A stretch of DNA of 64,000 bases, taken from the NCBI GenBank assembly GCA_036365455.1, contig JAWQUS010000030.1:8990001-9054000 (forward strand), written 5' to 3'. A program made the position numbers and the translations under genes. Of the stretch, positions 22,622 to 34,039 are shown in pieces. Under the pieces are notes generated by a model. It was not told where the DNA came from. It made no database searches and was given only the letters and a program-made list of their open reading frames with translations. Numbering within the stretch: position 1 is the first letter of the stretch; each line of letters starts with the position of its first letter. The DNA comes from Macrosoma leucophasiata. Lineage: Eukaryota > Arthropoda > Insecta > Lepidoptera > Hedylidae.

Positions 22622-23275
22622 CTTGTGTGTATTTGTGATGCCTGAAAAAGAAAATTTGGTTACTTTGGTTATTGGCCACTTGCTTTTAGTTACTAGCCAC
22701 CTATGCCAGTAACTGAAATTTATGGATAGAAATAAATGGTTTCTTGCCAGTGAATACTAAACTGTATAAACATTCAAAATACGGTCTATTTTTGTTGAAA
22801 TTCAGTGATCATAGATTTATTTAGTTACTGGCCGCTGTGGCCAATAACTAAATAAATGTATAAATTTTAATTCAGTTACTGGCCTCCCCTTAAATCAAAG
22901 CTTCTATTAGAATATAACAAAATACGATATTAGAATATTGAAACTTACCATTTAAACAACACAAATAACACAAAACAATCTTGTAAAATAAACAAAATCA
23001 CATTTAATTCGATTTTTGAAAAAAATGTCTTCCGTTAACAAAAACTTTGCGATGCAACGTACATGAGCGTAGGTGCACCAAATGTCAAAAAAAATCCCTA
23101 AAATTGGCAGTTACGTCAAAAGTGGAAAAAAATGGAACTAAAATGAGAGCTTAATAGTAAAGTAGTTCTTTATATAAACAACAGAGTGCAGGACCTGTCC
23201 TATTTCTTATTTTAGGCCTATATAGTGTAGTTTGGCCAATGACTGACGGTGGCCAATAACTAACTGGTTTACCCT

Positions 23276-24079
23276 ACATATTCTACACATTTTCCTACCG
23301 TCCTTTTATCAAGCAAATATCTACTTTTACATGGAAGTATTATGACAATGCAATTCTTTCTACGACGTGTACCGACAAATACATAAAGACTAGATTAAAT
23401 GAAATTACTAGATATCTACTTAATGATTAAATACTTACGTATATTAATACTCATTCGTTAAATCACAATATCGCTTGGCAATATAATCTTAGCTTCTAAT
23501 AACTTAGCAAAATTATATTATTAGTTTAATAAGTATATCTATTTCTACAGCTTACAAACCACCGTCTGACCAATATGCAACGCTTAGTAAATCTTTTATA
23601 CATTTTCTGCCGTTTACACGTTTAGACATATTTAATTAATTTATTATAATATCGTTGTCGTATTAAGTCCAAGATAAACCCCCAGGAGCTCAATATCCCT
23701 AGTGACATACGCAGGTAAAATAATACAACTAAAATTCATATTACATGTTGACCCACATCATAGCCAAAACAGTGTCTGTTCTATCTCCTTTAATTGGTCG
23801 ACAAAAGGCCTCAAGCAGGCCTTCAGGGTTGTTTATCACCATAAGTGTGTATAATAACAACAGCCTTCGTTGTTTGTAATTTTAAAGCCTCGATCATGTT
23901 ACACAAAATTAACAACTAGTGAGTGCAAAACCCCAGAAAAGATGTGCGTATTCAAACGCGTTATTAATTAATTAGAAATAAAATATAATGATTTTTCAAA
24001 TCTGAGAGAACCACGTAATGTCAATCAATAAACTTTTTGCAATTACTAGTAAAATTTCATATTAATAATGGCAACCCAT
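23276..24079. other. AT-rich intergenic DNA
   Basis: Nothing recognisable. Confidence 0.4.
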
Positions 24080-24432
24080 TATACGTCCCACTGCTGGGCA
24101 CGAGTCTCTCCCCTTTTTGGGGGGAGGCCCGGAGCTTACTCTACCACGCTGCTCCAATGCGGATTGGTGGAGGTGGGTGGGTTAGTGGCCAACCCACTGT
24201 CGGATGTTTTCAAACCGCCCATAAGGCCTCCGACAAGGTTTAACGACTGCTATCCATCGATAGCAACCAGGACCGACGGCTTAACGTGCCCTCCGAAGCA
24301 CGGAAACGCGCATTTTATTTGCCACTAGCGGTCACCCATCACACTACCCGACCGCGCCCGTAGTGCTTAACCGAGCAGATCGCTTACGATCTACACCAGT
24401 CGCTGGGCCATGCGCGCTTCACACCAACCGCT
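24080..24432 (-). mobile_element. RTE-tailed SINE-like retroposon, copy 2
   Basis: Reverse-complement match to 7128-7463. In sense (minus) orientation it ends GCCCAGCAGTGGGACGTATAA near 24080. The two copies differ by scattered substitutions, so this is an old insertion. Open frames across it are chance. Confidence 0.7.
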
Positions 24433-25369
24433 GGGCCAAAATTTCATATTTTATTTTGATATTAATTAAGAAAAATGGTTCCAATTGAAAAAAATAAGGA
24501 TAAGTTTGTGAATGAAAGAAAACTTAAAAATTTCTCATCTTCAATTATTACACGCACGAATTTTTTCGAAGTTTCTGTTACAGCTCTTGAATAAAATGGT
24601 TACGAAGATCAGGTTTTTTTAAGGGGTTTTGCGTGAGATGGGCCTTAAGATGTTATGGTGTAAACGATGCGATGTAGGATTTGGTTTTCAAGTTTCTTAA
24701 TTCATTCGGACAGCTAATTTATTGGCAGAACGTGTTGCTCATTAATCATAGCGAACATTTCACGAAGGAACATGGCTGGGGCGTCGCGTACCAACGATCT
24801 ACGAGAGAATGTTAAATGTATGGTGGATAGGAAATGTGGAAAGAGATGTCGACTAGTTATCACTGTATCATATCCTATGAAAGTTAAATGTGTTTGGAAA
24901 AAAAAAAACAAAAACTGGCAACTAATTTTAGAAATTATCAAAAATTATGAACAAAATATACCTACACATACATAACTATATGTATACGGAAAATTGTGAA
25001 CAGAAAATAAGATAACTTCAATACAATTTGCAACAACTTTTAGTATATCAACTTTGGACAAAAACTTAGTATTGACAAATATATTTCATATCAACTTGAT
25101 TTCAGCATACAATACATTAAGATTTGATCACCTTGTGACGTCACAAACTCCAGCAACTCTTCCAATTTTACATCAGAGTAATTTCACAACTACCAACTTT
25201 ATGAATCGTTAGTTAAACACAAGAAAGAGTTTCAAAGACAATATCAACCTTTAAAATAAAAAAATATTGTAGCTTCAGTCAAGATTGTTATTATATTCAT
25301 ATGTGTCCTTACTTGGCAAAGCCCTTGAATCATATTACGGATTTGAAATGAAAACACGTCATTTAATAG
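24433..25369. other. Intergenic or intronic DNA
   Basis: AT-rich with one candidate terminal exon (listed). No other support. Confidence 0.4.
24714..24798 (-). CDS. Weak candidate terminal exon
   Basis: On the minus strand a pyrimidine-rich acceptor ending TTCTCTCGTAG (AG at 24799-24800) precedes 28 open codons reading SLVRDAPAMFLREMFAMINE and ending in TAG at 24714-24716. GC at third positions is higher than in the flanks. It could be a last exon of the gene suggested by 25370-25531 in an alternative transcript, or of another gene, or chance. No domain is recognised. Confidence 0.22.
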
Positions 25370-25531
25370 TTAAGAAGTCTTGAGGTGGTGAGATTCATGA
25401 TCGCAGCGGCGAAGGACGGCAAAGTGTGTGACTTGGAAGGTGTTGGTGGAACGACTCCCTCGCTCCAGGGTGCCTGTCATGGTGTACCCCATGTTGAAGT
25501 CCGCTTGAGTCACATTCGTTGTCAGATACAA
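25370..25531 (-). CDS. Candidate terminal exon of an unidentified gene
   Basis: A consensus acceptor (TTTCCTTCCACAG, AG at 25532-25533) precedes 54 codons: [20 protein letters not shown], later [17 protein letters not shown], then a TAA at 25370-25372. The alternation of polar and hydrophobic residues suggests beta strands, and one NVT could be N-glycosylated. Codons are GC-rich at third positions in AT-rich DNA. Phase 0 at the acceptor joins the donor phase of the exon at 26702-26795. No family recognised. A different frame is open as an ATG-started frame over the same DNA but ignores the splice site. Confidence 0.45.
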   Translation of the reverse strand: MYLTTNVTQADFNMGYTMTGTLERGSRSTNTFQVTHFAVLRRCDHESHHLKTS

Positions 25532-26071
25532 CTGTGGAAGGAAACATTACATTAATATAGTTATTGTACTTTAGTAGATAGACAAGCAAGTTTACATTTT
25601 TGCTTGTGTTTCAATGTGGTATTAATGGTGTGGGATAGAGTTTTTCTAAGCACAGTTGATCTTGACTTATCAACTTTACATGTCATCATATGATATTATT
25701 ACGGATCTAAATGGTGGCCCAACCTGGACGCAAAATTTAGGAAGCACGGGAGGTGTGTTAGGATCGGAATATCTGCCTACTCCGTAAGAGACTTGGCGTG
25801 AACATACATGTATATAAAATAATATTAAATATCAGCTTCACATATAACTATGCCAAATAATTGTAAGAGTATTCAAAATATGTCTCATTTATTATAATTA
25901 ATAACCTTTCCCAAGGTTATAACAAGACTAGATATTATCTAAAGTACTCAATATCAGTATTTACGAATATTTTGTATTTTCACGTTATCAAACGATTATA
26001 AAATCTTAAGTTTTCGCATGAAACATTTTTGATTATTTTTCACGCATTGTATAAGACAATATTATGTAAGG
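25532..26071. other. Probable intron, AT-rich
   Basis: Lies between two candidate exons and shows no coding signal. Confidence 0.35.
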
Positions 26072-26606
26072 TAGGGGAGTCCAAGAAGGGATTTTTGAAT
26101 TTATTCCAGCGCGTCAGATTAAAACATAGGAGATACCTTGCACCGTGTCCATTACTTCCACCAAATCTAAGATTTCCATAAAGGTCCGAACTTTTAGGGC
26201 TTCCGCCATGAGCTTGCCTCGCATCCAAATCGTCAGAATTTTGGATGGGAGCTTTGATTGGGTTCACTTTACATCCTCTCTGAGTATCTGCCATTCTTGA
26301 GTTATTTTTCACCTTCATTTTTAAACAATCAAATGTTTTTGAAAAGGGCGCGGCATCAACGTCATGGGTCAGGAACGTGTCAGATATTCTGAGAGGGTAA
26401 AAATTTGCCCAAACAATGCCCCTATCCAAAATTCAGACGATTCCGAAGATGAATAAGATGGCGACCTTTTGATTTTTTTAAGGTTACCCTTCGGGCGCGG
26501 CTTTATTTATATACAAACTTTAGATTTAGTGGAGGAAACCAACAGGGTGCAAGGTATCTCTCTATCTTTATCTGACGCAAAAATAGCATCCTGGGCTCTC
26601 CTAATA
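26072..26606. repeat. Fold-back element F, copy 1
   Basis: GCGTCAGATTAAAAC and GGAGATACCTTGCACC on the left recur inverted on the right (GGTGCAAGGTATCTCTC, TCTGACGC). Outer ends GGGGAGTCCAAGAAGGG and CCTGGGCTCTCC are also inverted relatives, so the terminal repeats are about 100 bp. A second copy, cut by an hAT MITE, lies at 32555-32961. The long minus-strand open frame across it is not supported as a gene. Confidence 0.7.
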
Positions 26607-26701
26607 ATTCCTAACGTTTTAACTAACGAGTTGTAACAGCTACAAGGATGTCTTGAGATGGAGTAGGAGGAGAGTAAATTTTGAACATGACACAAGTTTA
26701 C

Positions 26702-26795
26702 CTTAAAGTCAGCATCAGTTCCGAGGTACTTGAAAGTGCCGACGATGTAAACAGCATTCACTCCACTTACTATCATTCGTGCGTGCGTGCTGTGC
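26702..26795 (-). CDS. Candidate internal exon of an unidentified gene
   Basis: Acceptor AG (26796-26797, after GTCCGGC) and donor GTAAAC (26696-26701) enclose 94 bp. The only open frame of note reads RMIVSGVNAVYIVGTFKYLG and ends at DADFK, phase 0 at the donor, which joins in frame to LYLTTNVT of the exon at 25370-25531. The result looks like a continuous beta-rich segment. First base G completes a split codon, so an exon ending two bases into a codon must precede it. The exon at 32404-32522 ends after one base, so a further small exon is expected between them. Confidence 0.45.
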
Positions 26796-27901
26796 CTGCC
26801 GGACAATTAGCAATTATTTAAAGATTTTATTAAATGTTGAAAAAAAACATGTGTAATTCGGCACCCGCTATTATTGCTGAAACTTTATTGGCAGAAATAC
26901 ACTTAGGCAGAACAGGATTCGCAAAACTTTTTAGTAGAACACTAAGTTTCTCAAATATCAATTCAAATCATCAGAAATCTCAGAAACTCAATTGCAGAAA
27001 TTCACTTCGCATAATGTTAATTTGCATAACGATTGGTTCGCATACTAACGATTATTTTATGCAACTCAATATGGACCTAGATGGGGATCGTGGCGTGGGC
27101 TCTCCTTAATCTTTCCAGGCTAGGTCACAGGGTGCAGCCGGCGAGCAGAGCTCGGTGTTAATTTTTTTCGCTCACAGTACAACTTTTTATAATAATAACT
27201 ATTCAGTTTATTCATAAGATTATACCAATAACAACATAATGCGGAAATAATATTATGTGAATCATTTTTCTGCGAATGGAGCCTGATGCCAAACAAATAT
27301 TCTGTCTAATGAGATTATACCAAAGGAATATTCTGCCTACAGCTTTTCTGCGAAAAGAGTTTCTACGTAATATCATGCTGCCAAAACAGTTTATTCCATC
27401 GATATTTCTGCAAAAAAATACTACCTCACGAAATTATGACAAAAAAGGGGGGGGGGGCTTTTTGCTCCCACGTAAAACCTTATGAATGTATGTGTCTGCC
27501 TCTTTTTACTGTTGTTTTTTTGTTTTATCGACTTTCAAATCACAACGATGATCACTACTGAGCCTCTGAGTCTCACATGCAATTACTGTCGTATTTTTCT
27601 TTAACATTTTATTGTTCGCCTTTCTAGTTATGCAACCGATAGGTACAATAAACTTTTCAGTTTATTAAATAGGTATCGTTAAAACAGTTCCAGTCCTGAT
27701 CCGAGTTATAAAAATGTGTAATGTGTAATTGTGTGTGTTGTTAAAAGTACAATTAAATATAACCAAGAGATAAAAAAAAATATTCATTCCTAACCTTTCC
27801 ACTCTCATGTTTTTAATCATTCCTCTCACATTATTTAGTTAATGACATCCTATATCTACTAATAGAACACTACTAACACTCTAAGAACGTTTTAAGTAAT
27901 A
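26796..27901. other. Unannotated DNA with degenerate short-period repetition
   Basis: At 26870-27070 and 27250-27430 the words TTCTGC, GCAGAAA, GCCAAA and similar recur at irregular short spacing, a decayed simple-sequence region. A G run interrupts at 27448-27459. No coding signal. Confidence 0.35.
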
Positions 27902-29068
27902 GGTTGGGGAAAAAGTCTTTTCGCATGTATGAACTTGTAATAAAATCTCTTTGGCTGTAGTATTTGTATCTGGCTGGTTTTGGTATCATTGAAAGTTAAA
28001 ATTTTACAGAACATAATTCCAAATTCAAATTCATAAATGTGTGATTTTCATTTGTTTTTTGTACTGTCAAGATGAGTGAATCTAATGAAGAAATTCGATA
28101 CATTTTAAAAATTTACTACAAAAAAGGTAAAAATGCAACGCAAGAAGCGAAAAAAAATTGCGATGTTTATGGACCTAGTGCAGTGTCTGTGAGAGTAGCA
28201 CAAATTTGGTTTAAGCGTTTTCAATCCGGAAATTTTGATGTCAAAGATGCACCTCGCTCTGGTCGCTCTATTACGGATAAAATGGATGCCATTTTTGAAA
28301 AAGTGGAGCAAGATCGACATATCAGTAGTTACGACGTAGCTGAAGAACTGAGAATTGATCACAAAACAGTTTTGGCGCATTTGAAAAAAGCTGGGTACAA
28401 AAAAAAGCTCGATATTTGGGTACCTCACGAGCTCACTGAAAGAAACCTAATGAACCGTGTACTCATTTGTGATTCTTTATTACGACGTAATGAAACCGAA
28501 TCATTTTAGAAGAAGCTGATAACTGGTGATGAAAAGTGGATCACGTACGACAAGAACGTGCGAAAAAGGTCGTGGTCAAAGGCCGGTCAGGCTTCACAGA
28601 CTGTGGCGAAACCCGGGTTAACTCGCAATAAGGTGATGTTGTGTGTGTGGTGGGATTGGAAGGGCATTATTTATTATGAGCTATTACCACCAGGCAGGAC
28701 TACCGATTCTGAACTCTACTGCGAACAACTGATGAGATTAAAGCAGCAATAAGTTGAGTGAAAGCGGCCGAAATTGATCAACAGAAGGGGTGTGGTGTTT
28801 CATCATTATAAGCTAGACCTCACACATCTATAGCCACTCAGCAAAAATTAAGAGAGTTTGGCTGGGAGGTGTTAATGCATCCGCCGTATAGTCCTGACCT
28901 TGCACCTTCAGATTTCCACCTGTTTCGGTCTCTTCGAATTCTTTATGCAATGTTAGGTTAACATCACGAGAGGACTGCCAAATCCACTTGCCGCGGTATT
29001 TTGATGAGATGTCCCATTTTACTACAAGTTCATACAAACTATCATGCGAAAAGACTTTTTCCCCAACC
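27902..29068 (+). mobile_element. mariner (cecropia-type), copy 1
   Basis: Left end GGTTGGGGAAAAAGTCTTTT and right end AAAAGACTTTTTCCCCAACC are inverted repeats, flanked by TA on both sides. It is 1167 bp, shorter than a full mariner (about 1.3 kb), because the region encoding the last 50 or so residues is deleted near 29010. It is very similar to copies 2 and 3. Confidence 0.9.
28072..28960 (+). pseudogene. mariner transposase, broken
   Basis: Starts MSESNEEIRYILK and contains the two DNA-binding helix-turn-helix regions (RVAQIWFKRFQSGNF; ISSYDVAEELRIDHKTVLAH) that bind the terminal repeats. The catalytic domain starts with TGDEKWITYDKN, giving the first Asp. Breaks: a TAG at about 28508-28510 after TESF, a stop after LKQQ near 28750, and at 28800 a small deletion with substitutions that destroys the HHDN motif holding the second Asp. 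The third Asp (PSDFHLF) remains near 28915. The C-terminus is deleted. It cannot encode a working transposase. Confidence 0.9.
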
Positions 29069-29194
29069 TATTAGTATAAATCAAGATCTAATCAAAAAAA
29101 ATCTAATCTATGTTTATAGATTGTAATTCTAGAGAAAGATTCAATGGATACCTATACAGCTTCAAACAAGTCCTTGAGGCTTAAGTTGTATTTG

Positions 29195-29295
29195 TACCAT
29201 TTAACCGGAACACGATAGTGCTGAACACTTCCATTTGGCGCCAAATAGATAAGATAATACGATGCTTACGCCCTTAACACAAAAACGCTACCATA
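29195..29295 (-). mobile_element. SINE family X, head fragment
   Basis: CCGGAACACGATAGTGCTGAACAC and the following CCATTT block match the middle-to-head portion of family X; the tail is absent. Confidence 0.6.
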
Positions 29296-30387
29296 ATAAA
29301 AAAAATATATTTAAAAGTTGATTGACACAAAATACAAAAACCGGACAAGTGCGAGTTCGACTCGCGTGGTGAGGGTTCCGTAATTTAAATAAATATTTTC
29401 GAAAATATTACAGATTTCAAATGCAGGGACATAGCGGTTACGGTAGTACCGGCAGGGAGGGTTATATTATTAAGAATTTTCGATTTAATTTGAATGCTCA
29501 AACTTCTGATAGGTTTTCCAGTAATCTATAGGCAAAGAACTATTTTCCACATTTTTTTCAAAATTTAAAGTTCAAGAGTTTCGGAGATAGCGGGGGGGAG
29601 GGTGAATGGACAATTTTCGTCGTTTTTCTTAAATAACTTCAAATTTGTTTATGCAAAAAAACGTTTCATAATTTCAATACTCAGTTTAACTTACAAGTCA
29701 TATTTTAATATTTTTCAATCTTACATCATCTTATTTTTACCACGACTGAAACTTCTTGCGTAAAAAATGTGTTACGCATTGAAAATTGATCCGTCATCAT
29801 TCACAGTGCACCAGACGCGGGATCATGGATGCCCGGCACGTATACCAGTTACTAGGGCACATCCAACACGTACCTACCAACCCTAACGGCCGATGTAATG
29901 GCAGCCGACCCTTTAATAGCCTCCAACATCTCGAACCCAGCCCTCTTCAACTTCCCACGAACAAATTAAAAATCTTTATGCTCTCTTTTCTTCTACATAT
30001 CGTATGTACTTTCTTCACGTAATCACCTACACTTAACGTTCGTTGAAATTGGAATGCTATGAAATGTTTACACGGTCGTGAAATTCGAAAGTTCACGCCG
30101 TTTAACAATTTATTGTTATTGTACTATTAGCGTAGATTATACTATGGACACTAGTATTATACTATGGAATATAGAGGTGCGGAATACCGTTTCTGATTGT
30201 GAAAAAGTTTCATTAAAACACGGAAAATATGGTTTGCGTTGCGATAGCATGGGATAAAAGAGAACGCTCAACTTGGAGAACCTCAAAAATGATCCATACC
30301 TAAGAAAACTCTTCCACTAGTGCAGTCAGTCAACCGAACAATGGCGGTCAAACCATTCCAATGTGGTAGTAAGCGTAATTACGATAG
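29296..30387. other. Repeat-derived and unassigned DNA
   Basis: Positions 29335-29400 (ACCGGACAAGTGCGAG, ACTCGCG, GAGGGTTCCGTA) match a repeat that is common across Lepidoptera; its other end type occurs at 60860-60955. Positions 29790-29965 are GC-richer and reminiscent of another moth repeat (minus-strand words KLKRAGFEM, VRVGRYVLDVP), but I cannot name it. The rest is unassigned. Confidence 0.35.
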
Positions 30388-30507
30388 ATGGGCAGTAGCG
30401 TCCTGTGATAAAACTACCACCACCGCAATCGCCAATTCGCATGCCAAGCGTGGCGATTTTGACATATCTTCCTCATGGGGAGGCTTTGGTCCAGCAGCAA
30501 AAAATGA
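30388..30507 (+). mobile_element. RTE-like 3' end fragment
   Basis: GGCAGTAGCGTCCTGTGATA, CATGCCAAGCGTGGCGAT and GGCTTTGGTCCAGCAG are the 3' end words of an RTE-type repeat that also occurs at 16741-16847. The terminal microsatellite has been lost. Confidence 0.6.
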
Positions 30508-31099
30508 TCTGCTAAAACGGGTTATTCATCACAGAAACCAACAGAACATACTTAAAAACAGAATATAATTTATTTTCTCGGAGTCTTAAATTCAGCGTTA
30601 ATAATCGAAATGTTAAGATTTTTATCAAAACAAGATAATAAGAGAGACATTGGGATCACGATTGTTGTTATCATGAAATAGGACTCTTTTACGTAAAACA
30701 GTCGAAATGGGAGCAATAATCGTTAACGTTAACGGTTTCTGCTTAATTCGCTCTATCACTATTTATTTTCAAATCTTTTAGCTTAGGGGAAGCTTGAGAT
30801 TTAATTGAAAGCAGCTCTTGTGGAATATTAATTCCACTGAATAAATTATTGAAAGGTTTGAGATTGAGAACCTTTGATAATGATCCAGTAAGTAATTGCA
30901 AGCGCGTGGCGAGTGACTATGAACGATCACTGAAAAGTTTTTAGCCTATACTAAGAATATACTTTGACAAGGCTTCAAGGCATATCTAACCTAAAACCTA
31001 AAAACATAGAAGTCAACGCTCCTGGACTATTTCAGTATGAAATAGAACTACGGAGAAGATTGAGTTTGAAAAAGACCGGACTTTTTACCTTTTTTGTCT
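30508..31099. other. AT-rich intergenic DNA
   Basis: Nothing recognisable. Confidence 0.4.
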
Positions 31100-31770
31100 T
31101 TTTTGCAATGCCAGGGGAGTTGCCAACCTGCTGCCAGGCCTGAAGGACTCTTTTGGCGCCAGTTAACTAAACTACAGTTCTACAATTTGCACGTTCTGGG
31201 CAAAAACGAGCGCGCATACTGTTGAGCACTGCCACGTGTCAAGTGGGTGCGGGTAGAACACACCCTTCTACTCACCAAAGATGGCGGGTAATGCCGTGTA
31301 GGAAAAAAAGATGGTGGCACTATATAAAATAGTACAGCAGAGCACTCATAATTGGAGAGGCGGTAAAAACGCACAGACTTCTGATGTCTCTGCGTAGGCT
31401 CAGATGCTCAATCAGTGAGTGCTGGTTTGTTAACGATACTAATAGCGCCTTTTTATAAGGAGTCAAGTGGACTAAGCCTGTCTTTGGAGATTCCAGCACA
31501 GGTGAGAGCAATATAAATTCCCTGAAGATGGGGTTGCATTTGGGCCTAATAAAGCTACGCCAATGTGAAATACTGCTTCACTTTGTTAAGCAGGCACAGC
31601 TTTTTGGATGCTAACTTGGTCTTACACACAATGTGATTCCTGAATTGCATTTCGGTCCACATGTCAACGGCCAGGATACCGATACTCCTACCCGAGCTGC
31701 GTGGAGTGCCCTGAAACTGGGGAGTTTCCTCCTGAAATGGGGCTTTTTAGCGAAGAACGCGCAGACTTGT
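31100..31770 (-). mobile_element. CR1/Jockey-type LINE, decayed copy
   Basis: Minus-strand words EHLSLRRDIRSLCVF and SFLPRTCKL align with the LINE at 21258-22045. Several frameshifts and small deletions break the frame, so it is older or less constrained. It is 5' truncated near 31770, where similarity to copy 1 also ends. Confidence 0.75.
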
Positions 31771-32403
31771 GCCTTAGAGGGAATATTTTATGACAATACA
31801 AATCTTAAATTCTTAAAACGATTAACACGCCTTATTTGAAGTGAATAGTGTCTTTAAAGCTGTGATAAAATATTTTCAGAAGCGGTGTTAGGGTGTACCT
31901 AATAAATAGTATCTCTTTGCAGGTAAGCCCTTTAGCTCGCCGCCATATTTATTTACGGCACGTTCGCGCCACTTTTCAGGTGGCACGGCGGTGGCGCGGC
32001 GGCGGCGCGATCTCGCGATAGCACCACCTCCGGTCGTTTGTCAACCGACGGTTTAACACTCACCTAAGATGTGCCACAGTTAATTGCGAAAACTACAGTT
32101 AATGTCCAACAAAATGATTTAAAGTTTAAATTATTTTTAAAATAATTGAAATTTGCCGGTAAAAATTAAGACGTCATTTACTAGCAAACATTTACAGGTA
32201 AAATAAGGTCATTTATTTGGCTATAATTAAAAAAATTGATAAAACGCCAAATCCCTAAATGAAACTGACTTCCGTTTTGATATTACCTATATTTTTTGTT
32301 GATCGGCGTAGCACGTAGCATACGTGAAGCACACCACAGGTATACATCTAAGTATTCATAAATTGTATCCTCATTGTAGCATATAATAATTACAGAAAAT
32401 TAC
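31771..32403. other. Unassigned DNA with a GC-rich patch
   Basis: 31925-32060 is rich in G, C and CpG (GGTGGCGCGGCGGCGGCGCG) with no clear frame. It could be a regulatory island or a remnant. Intronic if the exon at 32404-32522 is real and spliced onward. Confidence 0.35.
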
Positions 32404-32522
32404 CTTCGAGTGCCAGCCACTTCGACGACTTTACATCTTGACCGACGCCACCAGCAGGGTTGTAGCGTCCAGTAAGAAGAAGACGCACTTCGAGCCCAGC
32501 CTTCCTCAGGAAACAGGAGCAC
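32404..32522 (-). CDS. Candidate internal exon of an unidentified gene
   Basis: Minus-strand acceptor TTTTTTTTTTATGAAG (AG at 32523-32524) and donor GTAATT (32398-32403) enclose 119 bp. One frame is open throughout: [20 protein letters not shown], then [18 protein letters not shown], with split codons at both edges. GC-rich third positions contrast with the AT-rich flanks. It is the most upstream of three exon candidates on this strand. No family recognised. The other two frames are also open over part of it, so confidence is moderate. Confidence 0.42.
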
Positions 32523-32554
32523 CTTCATAAAAAAAAAAACTTTAATTATAGCTA

Positions 32555-32961
32555 AGGAACCAAGAGGGGATTTTTGCAGGTATGGGGGGTAGCATCCTAT
32601 AGAGGAACGCCCGTAGGGTAGTCCTTAAAAAAATTCAAAATGTCGCTAAGATCTCACTTGATTTCCAAATCGTCTGAATTTTGGGTACGAGCTTTGTTCT
32701 TGACCCCTTGATGTTGACGCCGTGAAATATTCGAATAGATTCGATTATTTTAAAAATGGAGGTGTAAGAATAACATTAACATTCTTGTTAGATACTCAGA
32801 ATGGAAGTTAAGCAAATTCAATCAAAGCTCCCACATTCTGACAATTTAAATGTGAGACATGTTCGGAGTTTTAAGGCTTCGGCCCTATATATAAACCTTA
32901 GATTTGGTGGAGATACTCAACAGGCTAGGTCTCTCCCATATCTTAATCTGATGCCCTAGAG
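32555..32961. repeat. Fold-back element F, copy 2, cut by an hAT MITE
   Basis: GAACCAAGAGGGGATTTTT, TCGTCTGAATTTTGG and CAACAGGCTAGGTCTCTCCC match copy 1 (26072-26606). The right terminal repeat stops at ATCTGATG, where the hAT MITE and its target duplication begin. Confidence 0.6.
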
Positions 32962-33291
32962 CAGTGATTCCCAAAGTGGTCTATATCGACCCCTGGGGTC
33001 TATGACAACCTGAGAGGGCTTCAGCGAAAAAAAAATTGGGGGTCCATGAAATGAAAATGGGGGTCCACGATGATGGATCTCAACACATACCTACATTGAT
33101 AGTACCAATTTACTTACATCATACCAGTGATTCCTAAAGTGGTCCATGGGAGACTCGATGGGGGTGGGTTTACGTAGGCGTAAATAAAAATTGGAAACAT
33201 GGGAATGTGATATAAATGTAGCAAGGACGGGGGTCCACAGAAACCAGAAAAAATTGTATAGGGTCTACAAGAAAAAATAGTTTGTGAACTG
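32962..33291. mobile_element. hAT-type MITE with perfect 8-bp target duplication
   Basis: Starts CAGTGATTCCCAAAGTGG and ends TTTGTGAACTG. CCCTAGAG flanks both sides (32954-32961 and 33292-33299). A second copy of the terminal motif (CAGTGATTCCTAAAGTGG) lies inside at 33124. 330 bp, non-coding, inserted in fold-back element F. Confidence 0.9.
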
Positions 33292-33299
33292 CCCTAGAG

Positions 33300-34039
33300 T
33301 AACAAAATACTACTATAACATATTTGCGGTAAGTTTGATCATGAAAGTGAGAAATGAATTTGCAGTTCAGATTCTTATTAGGTAAATATGTAGGTACAAT
33401 TGTTTACAGACAGTTGTCTCTACTAAGGACTAAGGGTCTTAATTCAGAAGCTTTGTCACTCATGTGGTTTAGGGTTTTATTTTGGTGATAAAAATATAAC
33501 TGCGGACAATAATTACTGTCTAGTGTATTTACATAAAATTATCATTTATTAGAGGTAAAATCGGACACACGACAGCCTTCTTGAAAATAGAAGTGATCAG
33601 AAGAACTGCATATTTTTGGTATATACCTAATATTTGAAGAAAATGTAATTTTATCTATATGTGTACTAAACATTTATACCAGTCAATAGGTATTAGGCGA
33701 TTATGAATGTGTTTCATGTCTTTAAAAGAGAGCTAAGTTCAATGGAAATTAGAATACCTACCTACGTATGCTGAATAAATGTAAATAGGTATCTTGCCTA
33801 TGTTGGGAAAACTTCGAAAAAACTCCTCACAGCAAAGTTATCCCTTACTCACTATGACAACGAAAGAGCACATTCTGCTTAGGTAGCAAATTACTCTTTG
33901 AAGGTTTCAAATGTCGAACCGATGACACTTACGCCGTACGCTTTGCAAGTTGTGATTTGTTTTTGTTTTCAAATAACAACACTTTTACGGAAGTATTACA
34001 ATGTATTATAGGTACACTGTACTTTGTATTTTTAATAAA
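33300..34039. other. AT-rich intergenic DNA
   Basis: Nothing recognisable. Confidence 0.4.

Larger units (their letters stand above)
20497..23275 (-). mobile_element. Deleted pogo-like DNA transposon with subterminal motif arrays
   Basis: The left end AGGGTAAAACAGTCATTTAC and the right end (reverse complement AGGGTAAACCAGTTAGTTAT), both continuing TGGCCA, form terminal inverted repeats of about 26 bp. Minus-strand remnants encode a psq-type helix-turn-helix at the N-terminus, a Lys/Glu-rich linker and a C-terminal zinc-finger-like region, the layout of some insect pogo/Tigger-like proteins. The catalytic DDE domain is absent. The motif GTTA[C/T]TGGCC recurs many times near both ends. A LINE is inserted at 21258-22045. 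The target duplication is not clear. Confidence 0.65.

Noticed and set aside
24772..24975. 67-codon basic plus-strand frame with Cys residues
   Set aside because: Lys-rich composition comes from A-rich DNA, and the opposite strand has a better splice-supported reading.
26040..26429. 129-codon minus-strand frame
   Set aside because: It lies in one arm of fold-back element F and is not preserved in the second copy.
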